NCBI GenBank assembly: GCA_011009095.1
Contig: VTPC01091310.1
Location: forward strand, 118,536-182,535
From: Ignelater luminosus
Lineage: Eukaryota > Arthropoda > Insecta > Coleoptera > Elateridae
Length of the DNA stretch: 64,000 nucleotides
Direction: 5' to 3'
The first letter of the stretch is position 1; each line of letters begins with the position of its first letter. The notes beneath the pieces are model-generated. The model saw nothing but the letters and a program-made list of their open reading frames with translations, was not told the DNA's origin and made no database searches. The position numbers and the translations under genes were made by a program. This document shows positions 1 through 9,978 of the stretch, piece by piece.

Positions 1-553
1 ACCTTCCTAAAACATGGCAAAAAATACCTACTTTAAGCTCTCCAAATTTCATTTGTATATTACTTACCGTTTCTGCGGGGGTGGCGTGTTTCTATACTTT
101 TTAGCGACCCTGCATATGAAAATTAATTATACGTACCATCAATTTCAAGGCAGATTTATTTCAGTGAGTGTTACTCGATAAAACAAAGCTTGTAATCATT
201 TTACAGAAATGATACACACATCTGGTTTTATACTTTTTAGCCCTTCATTTGCATTCACTATTACCTTAAGCATGCATACTTACCTCATGTACGTGACAAA
301 AGACTCACAGTAGCAGTCAAAGACTATTCAAAATGCATAAAATAATAAAATGGTATTGTAACAGAGAAAACTGAATATTTAGCAGCTATCATTTGTTATT
401 TTTTCACTACCCTCAATTACTTGTTTCTTGTATGATACTCATTATGAAAGTGCATAATCATAAAAAGATCTTAATGCATATTTAATCTAAAGTGTTTTGT
501 TACAAAAAGGGATCAAAAGATTATTAACAATTTGTTTGTAATTATAAGTTATT

Positions 554-577
554 TACTACTACTACTACTACTACTCT
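554..577. repeat. (ACT)n microsatellite
   Basis: About seven tandem ACT units lie directly before the first Gr exon. A TATAAA-like motif follows at 584-589, only about 15 bases before the ATG at 604, so it may be part of a short promoter region. The promoter role is an inference. Confidence 0.8.
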
Positions 578-603
578 CTCACATATAAATTGAGCAAGCC
601 GCA

Positions 604-1524
604 ATGTTTACTAAAAAGAAGTTTATGAATATCTTAAAACCTTGGTATCTGTATTTTAGGATTATTGGTCTGATACCATATCAATTAAAATCAAAAACTT
701 GTAAAATTATATCTATTCCAAATTACCACCTCTTTATTTTCCGGTTATTCATAATAAATGGCGTATTCTTATTCTATGTGTTAGCTCCATTTTCTGGATT
801 ATTTAAAGAAGTAACAGGAAATGGTGTAATATTAGCAGTGTTATACCAAATAATGCAATATGGAAACCTGATTTGCAGTAATGTGTCTATTTTGATTTCC
901 CTCAAACAAAGAAAGAAGGTGGTTCGTATTTTAAATATATTAGAAGAGATTGATTCAGAAATAAAATATGGTAATATGACCACACACTATCATGAATATA
1001 TAATTCTTGTAATCGCTTTAGTCACTATTGTGATTCTAAAAATAAGCATCTTGTGGATATGGACAACCATCCAGTTTCCGGATGGTTACTATTACTGTAC
1101 ACACTTACTACCACGATTGGTCTTTAATTATATAAATGCAACGATTCATTTGCAATCGGCAGTTTTAATGGTTATACTAAACAAGATGTTTGGCAATTTT
1201 AACAAGGATATAATGAGTATGGGAAAATGTAAGTTTCAAAATCCATTGCAGATAAAAAAATTGAGAGAGAAGTTGAAAGAAAAAATAAAAATCTATGGAA
1301 ATCTTATTCATGTTGCGTACAAAACGAACGCAGCATTTCAAATTCAGATTTTATTCCGACTTACAACATTATATTTAAGTTTAAACTATTCATTATTCTA
1401 CCTTTTCAAAGGTTTTAAATCAGAAGAAGAATATTATTTTACTGGAGTACGGGTATACTACATTCTATTCAATATGTCTGAAGTTGTGGTTATATGTATT
1501 GTTGCCAGCTTAATAAGTGATAAG
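604..1524 (+). CDS. Gustatory receptor, gene A alternative first exon A1
   Basis: This first exon of a Gr-family seven-transmembrane chemoreceptor (predicted ligand-gated cation channel of sensory neurons) has 307 codons. Hydrophobic segments sit near residues 43-62, 75-99, 130-153, 170-193, 243-268 and 281-304, giving six membrane spans. The family-like motif IGLIPYQL is at residues 21-28. The reading frame runs on past 1524, but GATAAG followed by GTAGGC is a donor at the position where all sister exons end. Splicing in phase 0 to 9190-9252, 9321-9410 and 9913-9978 would give about 379 residues, a normal Gr length. No C-terminal exons lie between this exon and A2, so it must share those at 9.2-10.0 kb. 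The final pair is D-K where sisters have D-E or D-Q. The Gr assignment is strong; the ligand is unknown. Confidence 0.85.
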
Positions 1525-1831
1525 GTAGGCCTTCAAAGTCATATTCATCAGAAAAGACTACTTTTATACATTTTATTAATTAACTAATCATGTAGTTACT
1601 TTACAAGTAAGTCTAACTTATATACCAGTCACTTCATTCCAATTAAGTGACAATGTTTATAATACAATGCTAATCGAGAATCGGCACCATTTTTACTCAT
1701 TTGACTTTAAATAATCTGCAAAAGTGATTTTACTATAGTCTAAAGATTTATTAAATTTTGATAAAATAATATGATAAGTAAAACACTTAGCAAAATAGAA
1801 TTCAACAAAAACATAAAGTGGACTAGCCAAG

Positions 1832-1903
1832 GGGGACATAGCTCAGTGGTAGAGCATTCGACTGCAGATCGAGAGGTCCCCGGTTCAAACCCGGGTGTCC
1901 CCT
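1832..1903 (+). tRNA. tRNA-Cys (anticodon GCA)
   Basis: A 72-nt cloverleaf has acceptor strands GGGGACA (1832-1838) and TGTCCCC (1896-1902) with discriminator T. The D-arm carries the A box TAGCTCAGTGG, the anticodon loop is CTGCAGA with anticodon GCA, and the T-arm carries the B box GGTTCAAACCC. No intron is seen, and CCA is not encoded, as expected for a eukaryote. A T-run follows within 20 bases. It lies in the long intron between Gr exon A1 and the shared gene A exons, on the same strand. Confidence 0.95.
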
Positions 1904-1911
1904 GCCTAATT

Positions 1912-1931
1912 CTTCTTCTTTTTTTTTTTTC
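1912..1931 (+). terminator. Pol III T-run terminator after tRNA-Cys
   Basis: An unbroken run of about 12 T follows a TTCTTC stretch just after the tRNA. This is the usual RNA polymerase III stop. Confidence 0.7.
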
Positions 1932-1939
1932 TTAAGTAT

Positions 1940-3783
1940 CCTACTCTGTTTCAATAAGAACATATCTGATACATCGTGAAGAAGGTAATATTATGACACA
2001 ATAGTAAACATTGGTCTTTCCTGATATTAAAATGAAATCAACTATCTTGTTATTTATCAAGTTGACTTAGATTTTATTGTCCTATTTTCAGAGTTGGAAA
2101 CATTCCTCTACTTTTATTAACTGTAAGCTATCTTGATCTCGATCCCATGTTTCTTCTCTGGAATATTCTTCAGTTGATTTTTCTGTATCTACATTGATGA
2201 TATCTTTATCGCAACTACAATGACTAGGTTTTATTTGCGGCTACTGTCTTGCCTTTAGCCTGCTGTATTTTCTGATATTTTTAAAATCTGATGCCTTACT
2301 CTATTAGTCAGTTAGAATTAATCAGGTCAGATCTGTTTGTAAAGTCTTTAGTCTGGTAGCAACCTTTGTTTATCCATAAATTTAAAGCAGGTATCCCCGA
2401 TTCCGTGTCTAGTATGCGTCACAGACGAAACTGTCCTACTTTGTTGTAGAAAGCCTCCGCACTTCTGAACGAGAATCTAGTTAGATGAGCAAATGTAACT
2501 GTTCTGCTCTGTCTTTCTAGCTTTATCTATGCAGAAATTCACCTGTTTCCTTTCCTAATGCTCCTATCACGGCTAACTACTATATTTCTTTGTTCAACAT
2601 AAAGCAACGTCCCTGGTTTATTACTAATCTGCTATCACTAACATCGTTTTTAGTTATTCCACCGAATTAAATATGCCCATTATAAGCTGAGGCTGTTACC
2701 AAACTATTTTGCAAGCTTTCATGTTTCATTTTGCACTTACTTATCAAATTAGCAAATATTATTTATTTTGTTTTGGAGCACCAGATTATAATAATGTGTG
2801 GACCGCAATGGTGGCGGTGGTGGTTAACGGTGGTTAAGACAGTATTATCTGTCAATTTCCTTAAAAGCGAAGAGCATCTGAAACTAATTCTACGGCAAAG
2901 CAAATATCAATATGTAAATGTTATATCAACCAAGCTAGCAATTTCCAAACCATCCACAAGCAATATCTATGGTAGGTTACAAGTAGGAGAATTCACGAGG
3001 GATAGTGCTTACAGTTCAATATAGTTAACGGTACGGATCGGTCGGTTAAAGTGTTTATGTAACAGTATCAATTGGTTGTCTGGGCGTTGTCAGTAACGAA
3101 GTGAAGAAAGAGTCTCGCATGGGTAACAAATAAAACTAAGATTATCGATGCTAAAACAGTTCATTTGAAAGTAGAATGGGAGAAAACTATCCAAATGTGG
3201 AAGTCAGAATGCCAAAACGAAAACGAAGAAGTGGGACTGCTTTAGATTAGAGAAAGAAGTGGTAGTTTTGATATCTGAGGAATTCAATCCATTCAGGCAA
3301 TGAATCTCGCGTATCGAATTCGTTTTCTTTATTTCCCAAGTATTCTAATATAACTCAGTCTACCTTGTTTCAAGTACATTTTATCAAGATACTTGATATT
3401 CTTTTGTATTGGCTATTGATTTCCACTAGATGTTATATATAGATATTAGCTTTCATAACAAAACCTTCAAAGGATCTCCTTTAATATTAAATAACAATTC
3501 CTTTAGGATAAAATAACGCATAATATTAGCTGTCAGGTTTGATAAAGTATTTAGCATTTTTCGATTATTCTTGTACTTTGCAAAATTAGGTTTTTATAAG
3601 TTTTGTTGAAATAATATAACGTATGTGCATTATTAAAATTACATTTGATAAGGATTAAAATGGGAACAGTAATAAATTCAATTATAGGTACCTACTCTAG
3701 TTACTCATAAGAGTGAAGAAGAAGAAGAATCAGACCTACTAAGCGTTCAAGTACTTTTTTTACAGAACAAAAACAAAAGATTA
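1940..3783. other. Gr gene A intron, no gene recognised
   Basis: I see no transposase, RNA gene or Gr C-terminal exon here. The 97-codon open frame near 2731-3024 has no recognisable domain and low-complexity G-rich content, so I do not call it. The absence of C-terminal exons matters because it forces exon A1 to use the exons beyond 9 kb. Confidence 0.5.
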
Positions 3784-4728
3784 ATGAAGCATTCAACGAA
3801 TATTTTCGAAACATTATTACCTTGGCAATACTTTAACAAATTGGTTGGTTTGGCTCCATACACCTTAAGATTAACAAATTCAAAAATACTGATTATACCA
3901 GAGAGATATTTATTTGTCTTGCGTCTAATTATTATCAATGTATCTTTTTCTATAATTGCAAGTAAACACTTCGCTTGGTCATCAAAAGTAATAGGAAAAG
4001 GAGCAATTCTGCATACAATAGACGACATTGTACAGTATTGCAGTTATGTATTTACAAACATGTACCTCCTTATGGGCTATTTTCATAAAAAATACATTGG
4101 AATTATGTTGGAGAAACTTTTACGAATTGATAAGGCAATTTATAAATTAGGTTTGAGGTTTTCCCACAATAAACAACGAACTTTTGTAATTGCATGTATT
4201 TTCATCTTGATTCTAAGAATTATATTAAGCTGGACATTAACAATAACACAATTATACAAAGCGAAGCAATACGTTCGTACGATCCCAATTATCATTTATC
4301 ATGTAATAGGAACGAGTATTATTGTACAGTACGTTATACCAGTGATGTTGATAAAACAACGTTTTAGAGTTTTAAATAAGGAATTGCAATTATTACAGGA
4401 AGACTGTAAAAATGAAAAACGTCTTCAAGAAATGAAAATATTTAAACGCGTTCCACTCAGAAACATAAAAATAATTCTTAGAGAGATGGACATGATTCGT
4501 ACAAAGTTGATGGAAGTAGTTCGTCTTTATAATCGCATGTTCCAAATACAGCTCTTATTTAAATTATCATCGCTGTATGTAGGATTAAATTATTTATTGT
4601 TCTATATAATCAGAATTCTAATAACGGACGAGCCAAACAAGCCTGTAATAATTCGACTATTCCATCTGGTATTTGATCTTTCAGAAATTACAATGATTGC
4701 TACTACTGCTAATTTGACAACAGATGAG
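3784..4728 (+). CDS. Gustatory receptor, gene A alternative first exon A2
   Basis: This 315-codon first exon is paralogous to A1. It shares the motif VGLAPYTL near residue 20, six hydrophobic segments and the segment FQIQLLFKLSSLYVGLNY before the sixth span. It ends at GATGAG followed by GTAAAT, a phase-0 donor after D-E. Joined to the shared exons at 9190, 9321 and 9913 it gives about 387 residues. A basic, charged insert around residues 200-240 (EDCKNEKRLQEMKIFKR) lengthens the loop before the fifth span relative to sisters. No stop or frameshift is seen. The ATG fits the family N-terminus and lies about 50 bases after a GAA microsatellite. Confidence 0.85.
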
Positions 4729-4860
4729 GTAAATAATACGATTATAATAAATAGTTAATGAAAACAAAGGATCTCTCAAATTCTCATTTTTCAATAAACA
4801 CCATATTGAAATAACAAAGTTCTATCTGCATCTTACGCAACAATAAGCTTCAAACTGTTA

Positions 4861-5166
4861 TACAGTGCACGAGAAAAGTCTGGAATAAATTCCTTAATTG
4901 CGAAAGCGTGCATTATCAAGCAATATCCTCGGACACGTTGATTTTCTTTTTTTGCGCACATTTTCATATACAAATTGTATAGATGGCGTTGCTCAATTTC
5001 CGGATATGACATCATAGATAATTTTTTTAAATAAACAGTATGTTTTCTTGTGGATTTGTATATGAAACTGTGCGCAAAACAAGAAAATCGACGTGTCCGA
5101 GGATATTGCTTGATAATGCACGCTTTCGCAAACAATGAATTTATTCCACTTTTCTCGCCCACTGTA
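4861..5166. repeat. MITE with long terminal inverted repeats
   Basis: A 306-bp element begins TACAGTG and ends CACTGTA. Its arms of about 130 bases are nearly complementary (both contain GCGTGCATTATCAAGCAATA in opposite orientation). TA dinucleotides flank it, as expected for a Tc1/mariner-type MITE. Open frames seen here on the minus strand are only products of the repeat. Confidence 0.8.
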
Positions 5167-5946
5167 TACAGGGTGGTCCAAGATTCCGCTCTAGTAAGAT
5201 AATAGCTTTATGTTAGGAAACAGAAACAAATTGAAAGCAGAAAGCGACATAGTAGCTCTGGAATCATAACCAAAAAATATTTTGAATAATACAGGGTGTT
5301 CAACTTGTGTGTGGCAGTATCTTACTTTATTTTTTCAAATGGAACACCCTGTATATTACTTCATTTTTGGATTCCCTATTACATCTAGATTCATTTTTAT
5401 TAACCATATGTTTGGTCTAAGTTGCGCCGTTTTCGAGATATTGATTATTTTTTGAAAAAATTTAGTTTTACATTGTTTTAGAAATTTTGAGATATCTCTG
5501 AAACTAAACAAGATACGAAGATACGGTTTGATCATCGTGTCAAATACGGGCTGCTACATCAATTGTGTTACAAATAACTTTGTTAAAGATTACTATTGTT
5601 CCATTATGGATCTTTGAAAATGAAGATCTTCATCAATCATGTATAACTTGATATTTCTAAATAGAACGATATAAAAATTTTTGTATAATCAGACTTAAAA
5701 TTCAATTGTCTTTCGTTTTTATTTAATAGTCTTTGGGTCTATCTGCGGTGGTTTATGCGTTATTTTATAAAAACGCTAATTTTGTTAATTTAAATAACCA
5801 CATTTAGTAAAGAGGGCTGTGCTTAGAAACAGTAGTTGCAACTAACATTTGAATTATGCATAGGTACATATACATTTATATATTTTTTGGTGTTTTGAAT
5901 GAAACAAAAGAAAGAACCTCTAGTAATTTTTAACAGAATAGTACCT

Positions 5947-7221
5947 ACCAGGTGTATACCTATGAAATGAGACTTTCAGCTATTAGACCACAGATGTCGC
6001 TAGGAGTATTTTTAAACTGTCCCAAATGTCTTATTTTTTTCGTCTGTCATCTGTCAACAATATTCAATTCATTGTTTGTGATGTTTCATACAACAACGCA
6101 TTTTTGTCGCTCTTAAAAATGTCGAATTTCGTGCCTTCAAACTACGATTTGCGGACATCGTTGATTTTCTGTTATCAATTGAAGAAAAACGCTTCTCAAG
6201 CTCATCAAATGCTTATAGAAGCTTACGGTGGACATGCTCTAAGCAGAGCACAGTGCTTCAGGTGGTTTGAGAAATTCCGAAGTGGTGATTTTAGCGTGGA
6301 GAACGAGGAACGTGGCCGGCCACCGAAAAAGTTTGAGGACACCGAATTGCAAGCATTGTTGAATGAAGATGATTGTCAAACGCAAGAAATGATGGCAGAG
6401 CAGTTGGGAGTGACCCAAAAAACCATTTGCAAACGTTTGAAAGACATGGGCATGATTTTAAAGGTCGGAAGATGGGTGCCGCATGAACTGACTGAAAGGC
6501 AGCAAGAGAACCGAAAAACCACTTGTGAAATGCTGCTCTCCCGGTTCAAAAGGAAGTCTTTTTTGCATCGAATCGTTACGGGTGTATTTCTCCAATCCCA
6601 AGCGTAAACGATCGTATGGTCCGCCCGGCCACAAGCCAAAATCAACGGCCAAACCAAATCGCTTCGGCCGCAAGGCAATGCTGTGTGTTTTCTGGGATCA
6701 GCATTGTATGATTTGGTACGAGCTATTAAAACCAGGTGAAACAGTTGACGGTGCACGCTACCAACGACAATTGGCCGATTTGAACAGCGCTATACACCGA
6801 AAACGCCCAGAATATGCCGATCGGCGTCACAAAGTAATTTTTCTTGATGACAATGCACCACCACATCGAACAAGAGCGACCCGGGAATTGGTGGAGACGT
6901 ACGATTGGGAACCGCTGGTGCATGCGGCTTACTCACCAGACTTGGCGTCTTCCGATTATCATTTGTTTGCATCGATGGGCCACGCACTTTCCGAGCGGCG
7001 CTTCAATTCTCACGAAGAAGCCAAAAAATGGCTCGATGATTGGTTTGCGGCCAAAGACGGCCAATTTTTTTGGCGCGGCATTCACAAATTGCCTGAGAGA
7101 TGGGTAAAATGTGTCGCTAGCGATGGCTATTATTTTGAAGATTAAATTTGTAACCATTTTTTGTTAATAAACGTTTAAAATTGAAAAAAAAAGTCTCATT
7201 TCATAGGTATACACCTATGTA
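5947..7221 (+). mobile_element. Mariner-family transposon, inactive
   Basis: Inverted terminal repeats AGGTGTATACCTATGAAATG (left) and the complement (right, about 7190-7217) bound a broken transposase gene. The element lies inside the left arm of the fold-back at 5167-7870. The matching stretch of the right arm (7529-7545) shows the uninterrupted target, so this insertion is younger than the fold-back. Confidence 0.88.
6121..7145 (+). pseudogene. Mariner transposase, broken by deletion
   Basis: The start at 6121 (MSNFVPSNYDLR) begins the usual mariner helix-turn-helix region, with QAHQMLIEAYG, RWFEKFRSGDF and a second HTH around VTQKTICKRL. The frame breaks near 6590. The segment that should carry the first catalytic aspartate (the DEKW motif before YFSNP) is missing through a short deletion, and the frame shifts. 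Downstream the second motif FLDDNAPPHRT and YSPDLASSDYHLF are intact with 34 residues between the last two aspartates, so the class is DD34D. The C-terminus GYYFED ends at 7145. No active enzyme is expected. Confidence 0.88.
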
Positions 7222-7964
7222 GTACTACATTACATCTTGTAGGTCATCTTATAGGGCTATGACGACCAATTCACCGTCAATACGTATTATTAAGATAGTT
7301 TGGAACGTGACGAATGCGCTGGTGCAGCATCATGTTGAAAAATTAGTGTATTTTTTAAGCGCAGCCCTCTTTGCTTACAAAATACAATACAACAAAATTA
7401 CACTAATTTTTCAACACGATGGCGCACCTGCGCATTCGTCACGTTACAAACCATCTTAATAATACGTATTGACGATGAATTGGTCGTCATGGCCCTATAA
7501 GATGACCTGCAAGATGTAATGAAGTAGTAGGTACTGTTCTGTTAAAAATTGCTAGAATTCCCTTCTTTTGTTTTGTTCAAAACACAGAAATGTATAAATG
7601 TACATCTACGTATGCATAATTCAAATATTAGTTGCAACTACTGTTTCTAAGCACAGCCCTCTTTACTAAATGTGGTTATTTAAATTAACAAAATTGGCGT
7701 TTTTATAAAATAACGCTTAAACCACCGCAGATTCCATTTGAAAATATAATTTAAAGTATTTTTAGGTTAGGCTTCCGGAGGCACTATATAGCTTTCTGCT
7801 TTCAATTTTTTTCTATCTGCTAACATAAAGCTGTCATTTTACTAGAGCGGAATCTTGGACCACCCTGTATATCAAAATAATAATTACGTCTCATAAAACT
7901 TTGTTATTCCAACGCGATAAACTTTCTACTTTATTGAATAACATGTATAACAAGTAAATCCAAT

Positions 7965-8148
7965 GAGTAGGTTAGTGACGGTACTTCCTTAAGTTTTTGA
8001 TTTTTATTTAATTTTCTCTACCGGTTTCGTTCTAGGAACATCATCAGAACGAAACCGGTAGAGAAAATTAAATAAAAATCAAAATCTTAAGGAAGTACCT
8101 TCATTAACCTACTCAATACATACCTTAAGCTATGGATCTCCAATACAC
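7965..8148. mobile_element. Compact inverted-repeat insertion, probable Penelope-like fragment
   Basis: Two arms of about 67 bases (7965-8031 and 8048-8114) are almost perfectly complementary and separated by a 16-base loop. A single-copy tail follows to about 8148. The 14-base direct repeat CAAGTAAATCCAAT flanks the insertion on both sides (7951-7964 and 8150-8163), which looks like a target-site duplication. A long duplication with an inverted 5' piece is typical of Penelope-like elements. No coding sequence is left, so the family call is an inference. Confidence 0.55.
8019..8047 (-). other. Hammerhead-ribozyme-like core motif
   Basis: On the minus strand CTGATGA is followed by a short stem-loop (GTTC, CTA, GAAC), then GAAAC and the palindrome ACCGGT ending in GTA. 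The order matches a minimal type I hammerhead: the CUGANGA core, stem II, GAAA, a short self-complementary stem III, and an NUH cleavage triplet. There is one unpaired T after CTGATGA, and stem I is unusual because the flanks belong to a longer hairpin. Activity is unproven. Confidence 0.35.
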
Positions 8149-8163
8149 ACAAGTAAATCCAAT

Positions 8164-9189
8164 TTTGTTGTGATTATTACGTAGTCATGGTAAAATTCAA
8201 TAATTTTATAAAAAAAATTTTGTATCTTTAAAGCCTTCTTCCCCAGTTAATTAATGCTCAGTAAATCCATATCTCTGGTACAGTTTTGTATCTCAGTAAG
8301 GAACAATCCATTAAAAAGTGCTGCAAAATAAACGGTTCTACTTGCCACCTGGCCCGTGTAGGCTTCTGATACAGTATTATTAGCTACTAATGAGTGAACC
8401 ACAAAATTTGTCGCGTCAGTTGGCCATGAACAAGGAAAATAGATAATCCAGTATGTCGAGTTACTAGAATATGACATTACAGATTTCAAGATTGTTTTTA
8501 TGGCAGATTAAGTATGCTGTCACTTTGAAAACTTAAAAGGTATTGCTTTTTTGATAAACATGGTTTTCACTCAAAAACAGAAGTTTTTTTATCAAAAGTT
8601 TCGTTAGGAATGGTAGAAGAAGCAATGATAATTGATAGTATTCTGCTCTGGATATGTTTTCTAGTTTCAAAAATCAATTTCCACATTTAGTAGTGCCACT
8701 ACATCTAATAAATGACCATAGTTCACGTAAAATCTGATTCATCTTAACTGTTGATAAACGTATGACTTAAATATAAACAAACCTACGTCATTCTGTCCAT
8801 AGTCAACCGAGGATACAAACTTTGTGGATTACTTGTTATTAAAATACAGTGCTAGCGAGAATGTTTGTCCGTGCCGCTCTCGTGTTTGCACTACAACCTT
8901 ACTTACTTACTTACTACATGAGGGTTAAAACTATAACAGTCGTGTGCATCAGGGTGCGCTTATGCAATTATTAAAAACAATAACAATAATGACACAACTG
9001 AATTAACAAACAAGGAACTCGGTAAAAACACATTTGACAGAACAATAACATAGAAATCTTGTAACATACCGTATGTCGCTAAATCCACCTTGAAAACTGG
9101 ATGCAAATATTGATATTATACCAGTAGAAAGTAGTGTAAAATTAGGACAAACCATCTCGATAACTTTGTATTACTCACACTTTTTCCAG
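8164..9189. other. Gr gene A last long intron segment, no gene recognised
   Basis: No transposase, RNA gene or receptor exon is recognised. The 80-codon minus-strand frame at 8247-8489 has no recognisable domain. The segment ends in the pyrimidine-rich acceptor TTTTTCCAG before the shared exon at 9190. Confidence 0.45.
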
Positions 9190-9252
9190 GCAAATTCAAC
9201 CGTACAATACTTACAAGATATCAACGTAAAAGATCCCGAATTACAAAAAGAG
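9190..9252 (+). CDS. Gr gene A shared exon 2
   Basis: This 21-codon exon follows acceptor TTTTTCCAG and precedes donor GAG/GTAAGA. Both junctions are phase 0. It encodes ANSTVQYLQDINVKDPELQK plus E, the loop after the sixth membrane span. It is homologous to the exons at 29299 and 46995, which begin with the same ANST. It can be joined to A1 or A2. Confidence 0.85.
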
Positions 9253-9320
9253 GTAAGAACGCTAACCTTATAATTATTGAAATGAGAAATTCCTTTATTT
9301 TAATAGAAATATTTTTTCAG

Positions 9321-9410
9321 CTACAGTTATATTCTCTTCAGATGATGCACAATAAATTAACGTTAACAATATGTGGATTTTTTAAATTAGAATACGCTCT
9401 CATCTTTAAG
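9321..9410 (+). CDS. Gr gene A shared exon 3
   Basis: This 30-codon exon has acceptor ATTTTTTCAG and donor AAG/GTACGT, phase 0 on both sides. It encodes LQLYSLQMMHNKLTLTICGF and FKLEYALIFK. This is the Gr signature stretch before TM7: a hydrophobic residue, LQ, H, KL, CG, F, then LEY. The intron from 9253 to 9320 is only 68 bases. Confidence 0.88.
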
Positions 9411-9912
9411 GTACGTACGTTTTCGCTCCTGAATGAATGAATAAATGAATGAATGTATTATACAATAGGTAATCATGACCATAAGAAGCTAAAGAAAGCT
9501 AAACACAAAAAAAATAAACATAACGAATTTTATTTAATTAAATCTAAATAATATAAAAACCTACAGTGCCACGTAACACATTTGAAAAATAATAAACAAA
9601 ATAAAAATTAAGAATAAACAATTAAGAACGCATTCATAACTATGAGACAAAAACTGATCTGGACTTTCTATAGTTGGTAATTCAGTCTTTTGTTAACACT
9701 ATAGTACACGTACTACTTTATATATAAATGCCCATGCATTTGCAAATCTTATGAAGACTTTATTTACATACCTTATGCAGAACATATGAATATATAAGAC
9801 TTACAACTAATGCGCCAAAGATATGTTACAAGCATGACCTTCTAATACTTCTACTTGTAAAATGCATATTATACATACATGTACGTATAGTAAAAATTTT
9901 TTCTGTTTTCAG

Positions 9913-9978
9913 ATCTTGGCAGCAGTTGTTACCAATCTGATCGTGCTACTTCAGTTTTATACTATTATTGAAGATTAA
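9913..9978 (+). CDS. Gr gene A shared terminal exon 4 (TM7)
   Basis: After acceptor TCTGTTTTCAG this exon encodes ILAAVVTNLIVLLQFYTIIE plus D and stop TAA. It is TM7 with the Gr C-terminal signature TYhhhhhQF, here in the form TNLIVLLQF with N instead of Y. It completes receptors begun at A1 or A2. The next Gr first exon starts 3.3 kb downstream, so gene A ends here. Confidence 0.88.
   Translation: MLAAVVTNLIVLLQFYTIIED

Larger units (their letters stand above)
5167..7870. repeat. Large fold-back element with nested mariner
   Basis: The ends carry TACAGGGTGGTCCAAGATTC and its reverse complement, and arms of several hundred bases mirror each other. For example, 5758-5946 mirrors 7530-7730, and 7216-7350 mirrors 7390-7520. 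The centre of symmetry is near 7375. The left arm is interrupted by a mariner (5947-7221) and has extra sequence at about 5280-5735, including a short piece bounded by ACAGGGTGTTC and its complement. The centre encodes FQHDGAPAHSSRY (about 7401-7445), a catalytic-motif fragment of a Tc1/mariner-like transposase. The fold-back therefore probably derives from an inverted duplication of a transposon. Confidence 0.8.

Noticed and set aside
1-553. Possible 3' end of an upstream gene
   Set aside because: I see no Gr C-terminal exon or other coding sequence in the first 550 bases.
1525-1587. Read-through C-terminus of exon A1 (VGLQSHIHQ onward)
   Set aside because: It lies past the conserved phase-0 donor and would leave a receptor without TM7.
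2731-3024. 97-codon open frame on the plus strand
   Set aside because: No recognisable domain, GGTGGTGG low complexity, no paralogue in the window, and no splice-compatible relation to the Gr exons.
4833-5181. Open frames on the minus strand
   Set aside because: They follow the inverted repeats of the MITE and show no protein family.
7259-7459. 66-codon open frame
   Set aside because: It is a by-product of the palindrome centre. Only the last 20 or so codons resemble a transposase motif, and no gene is left.
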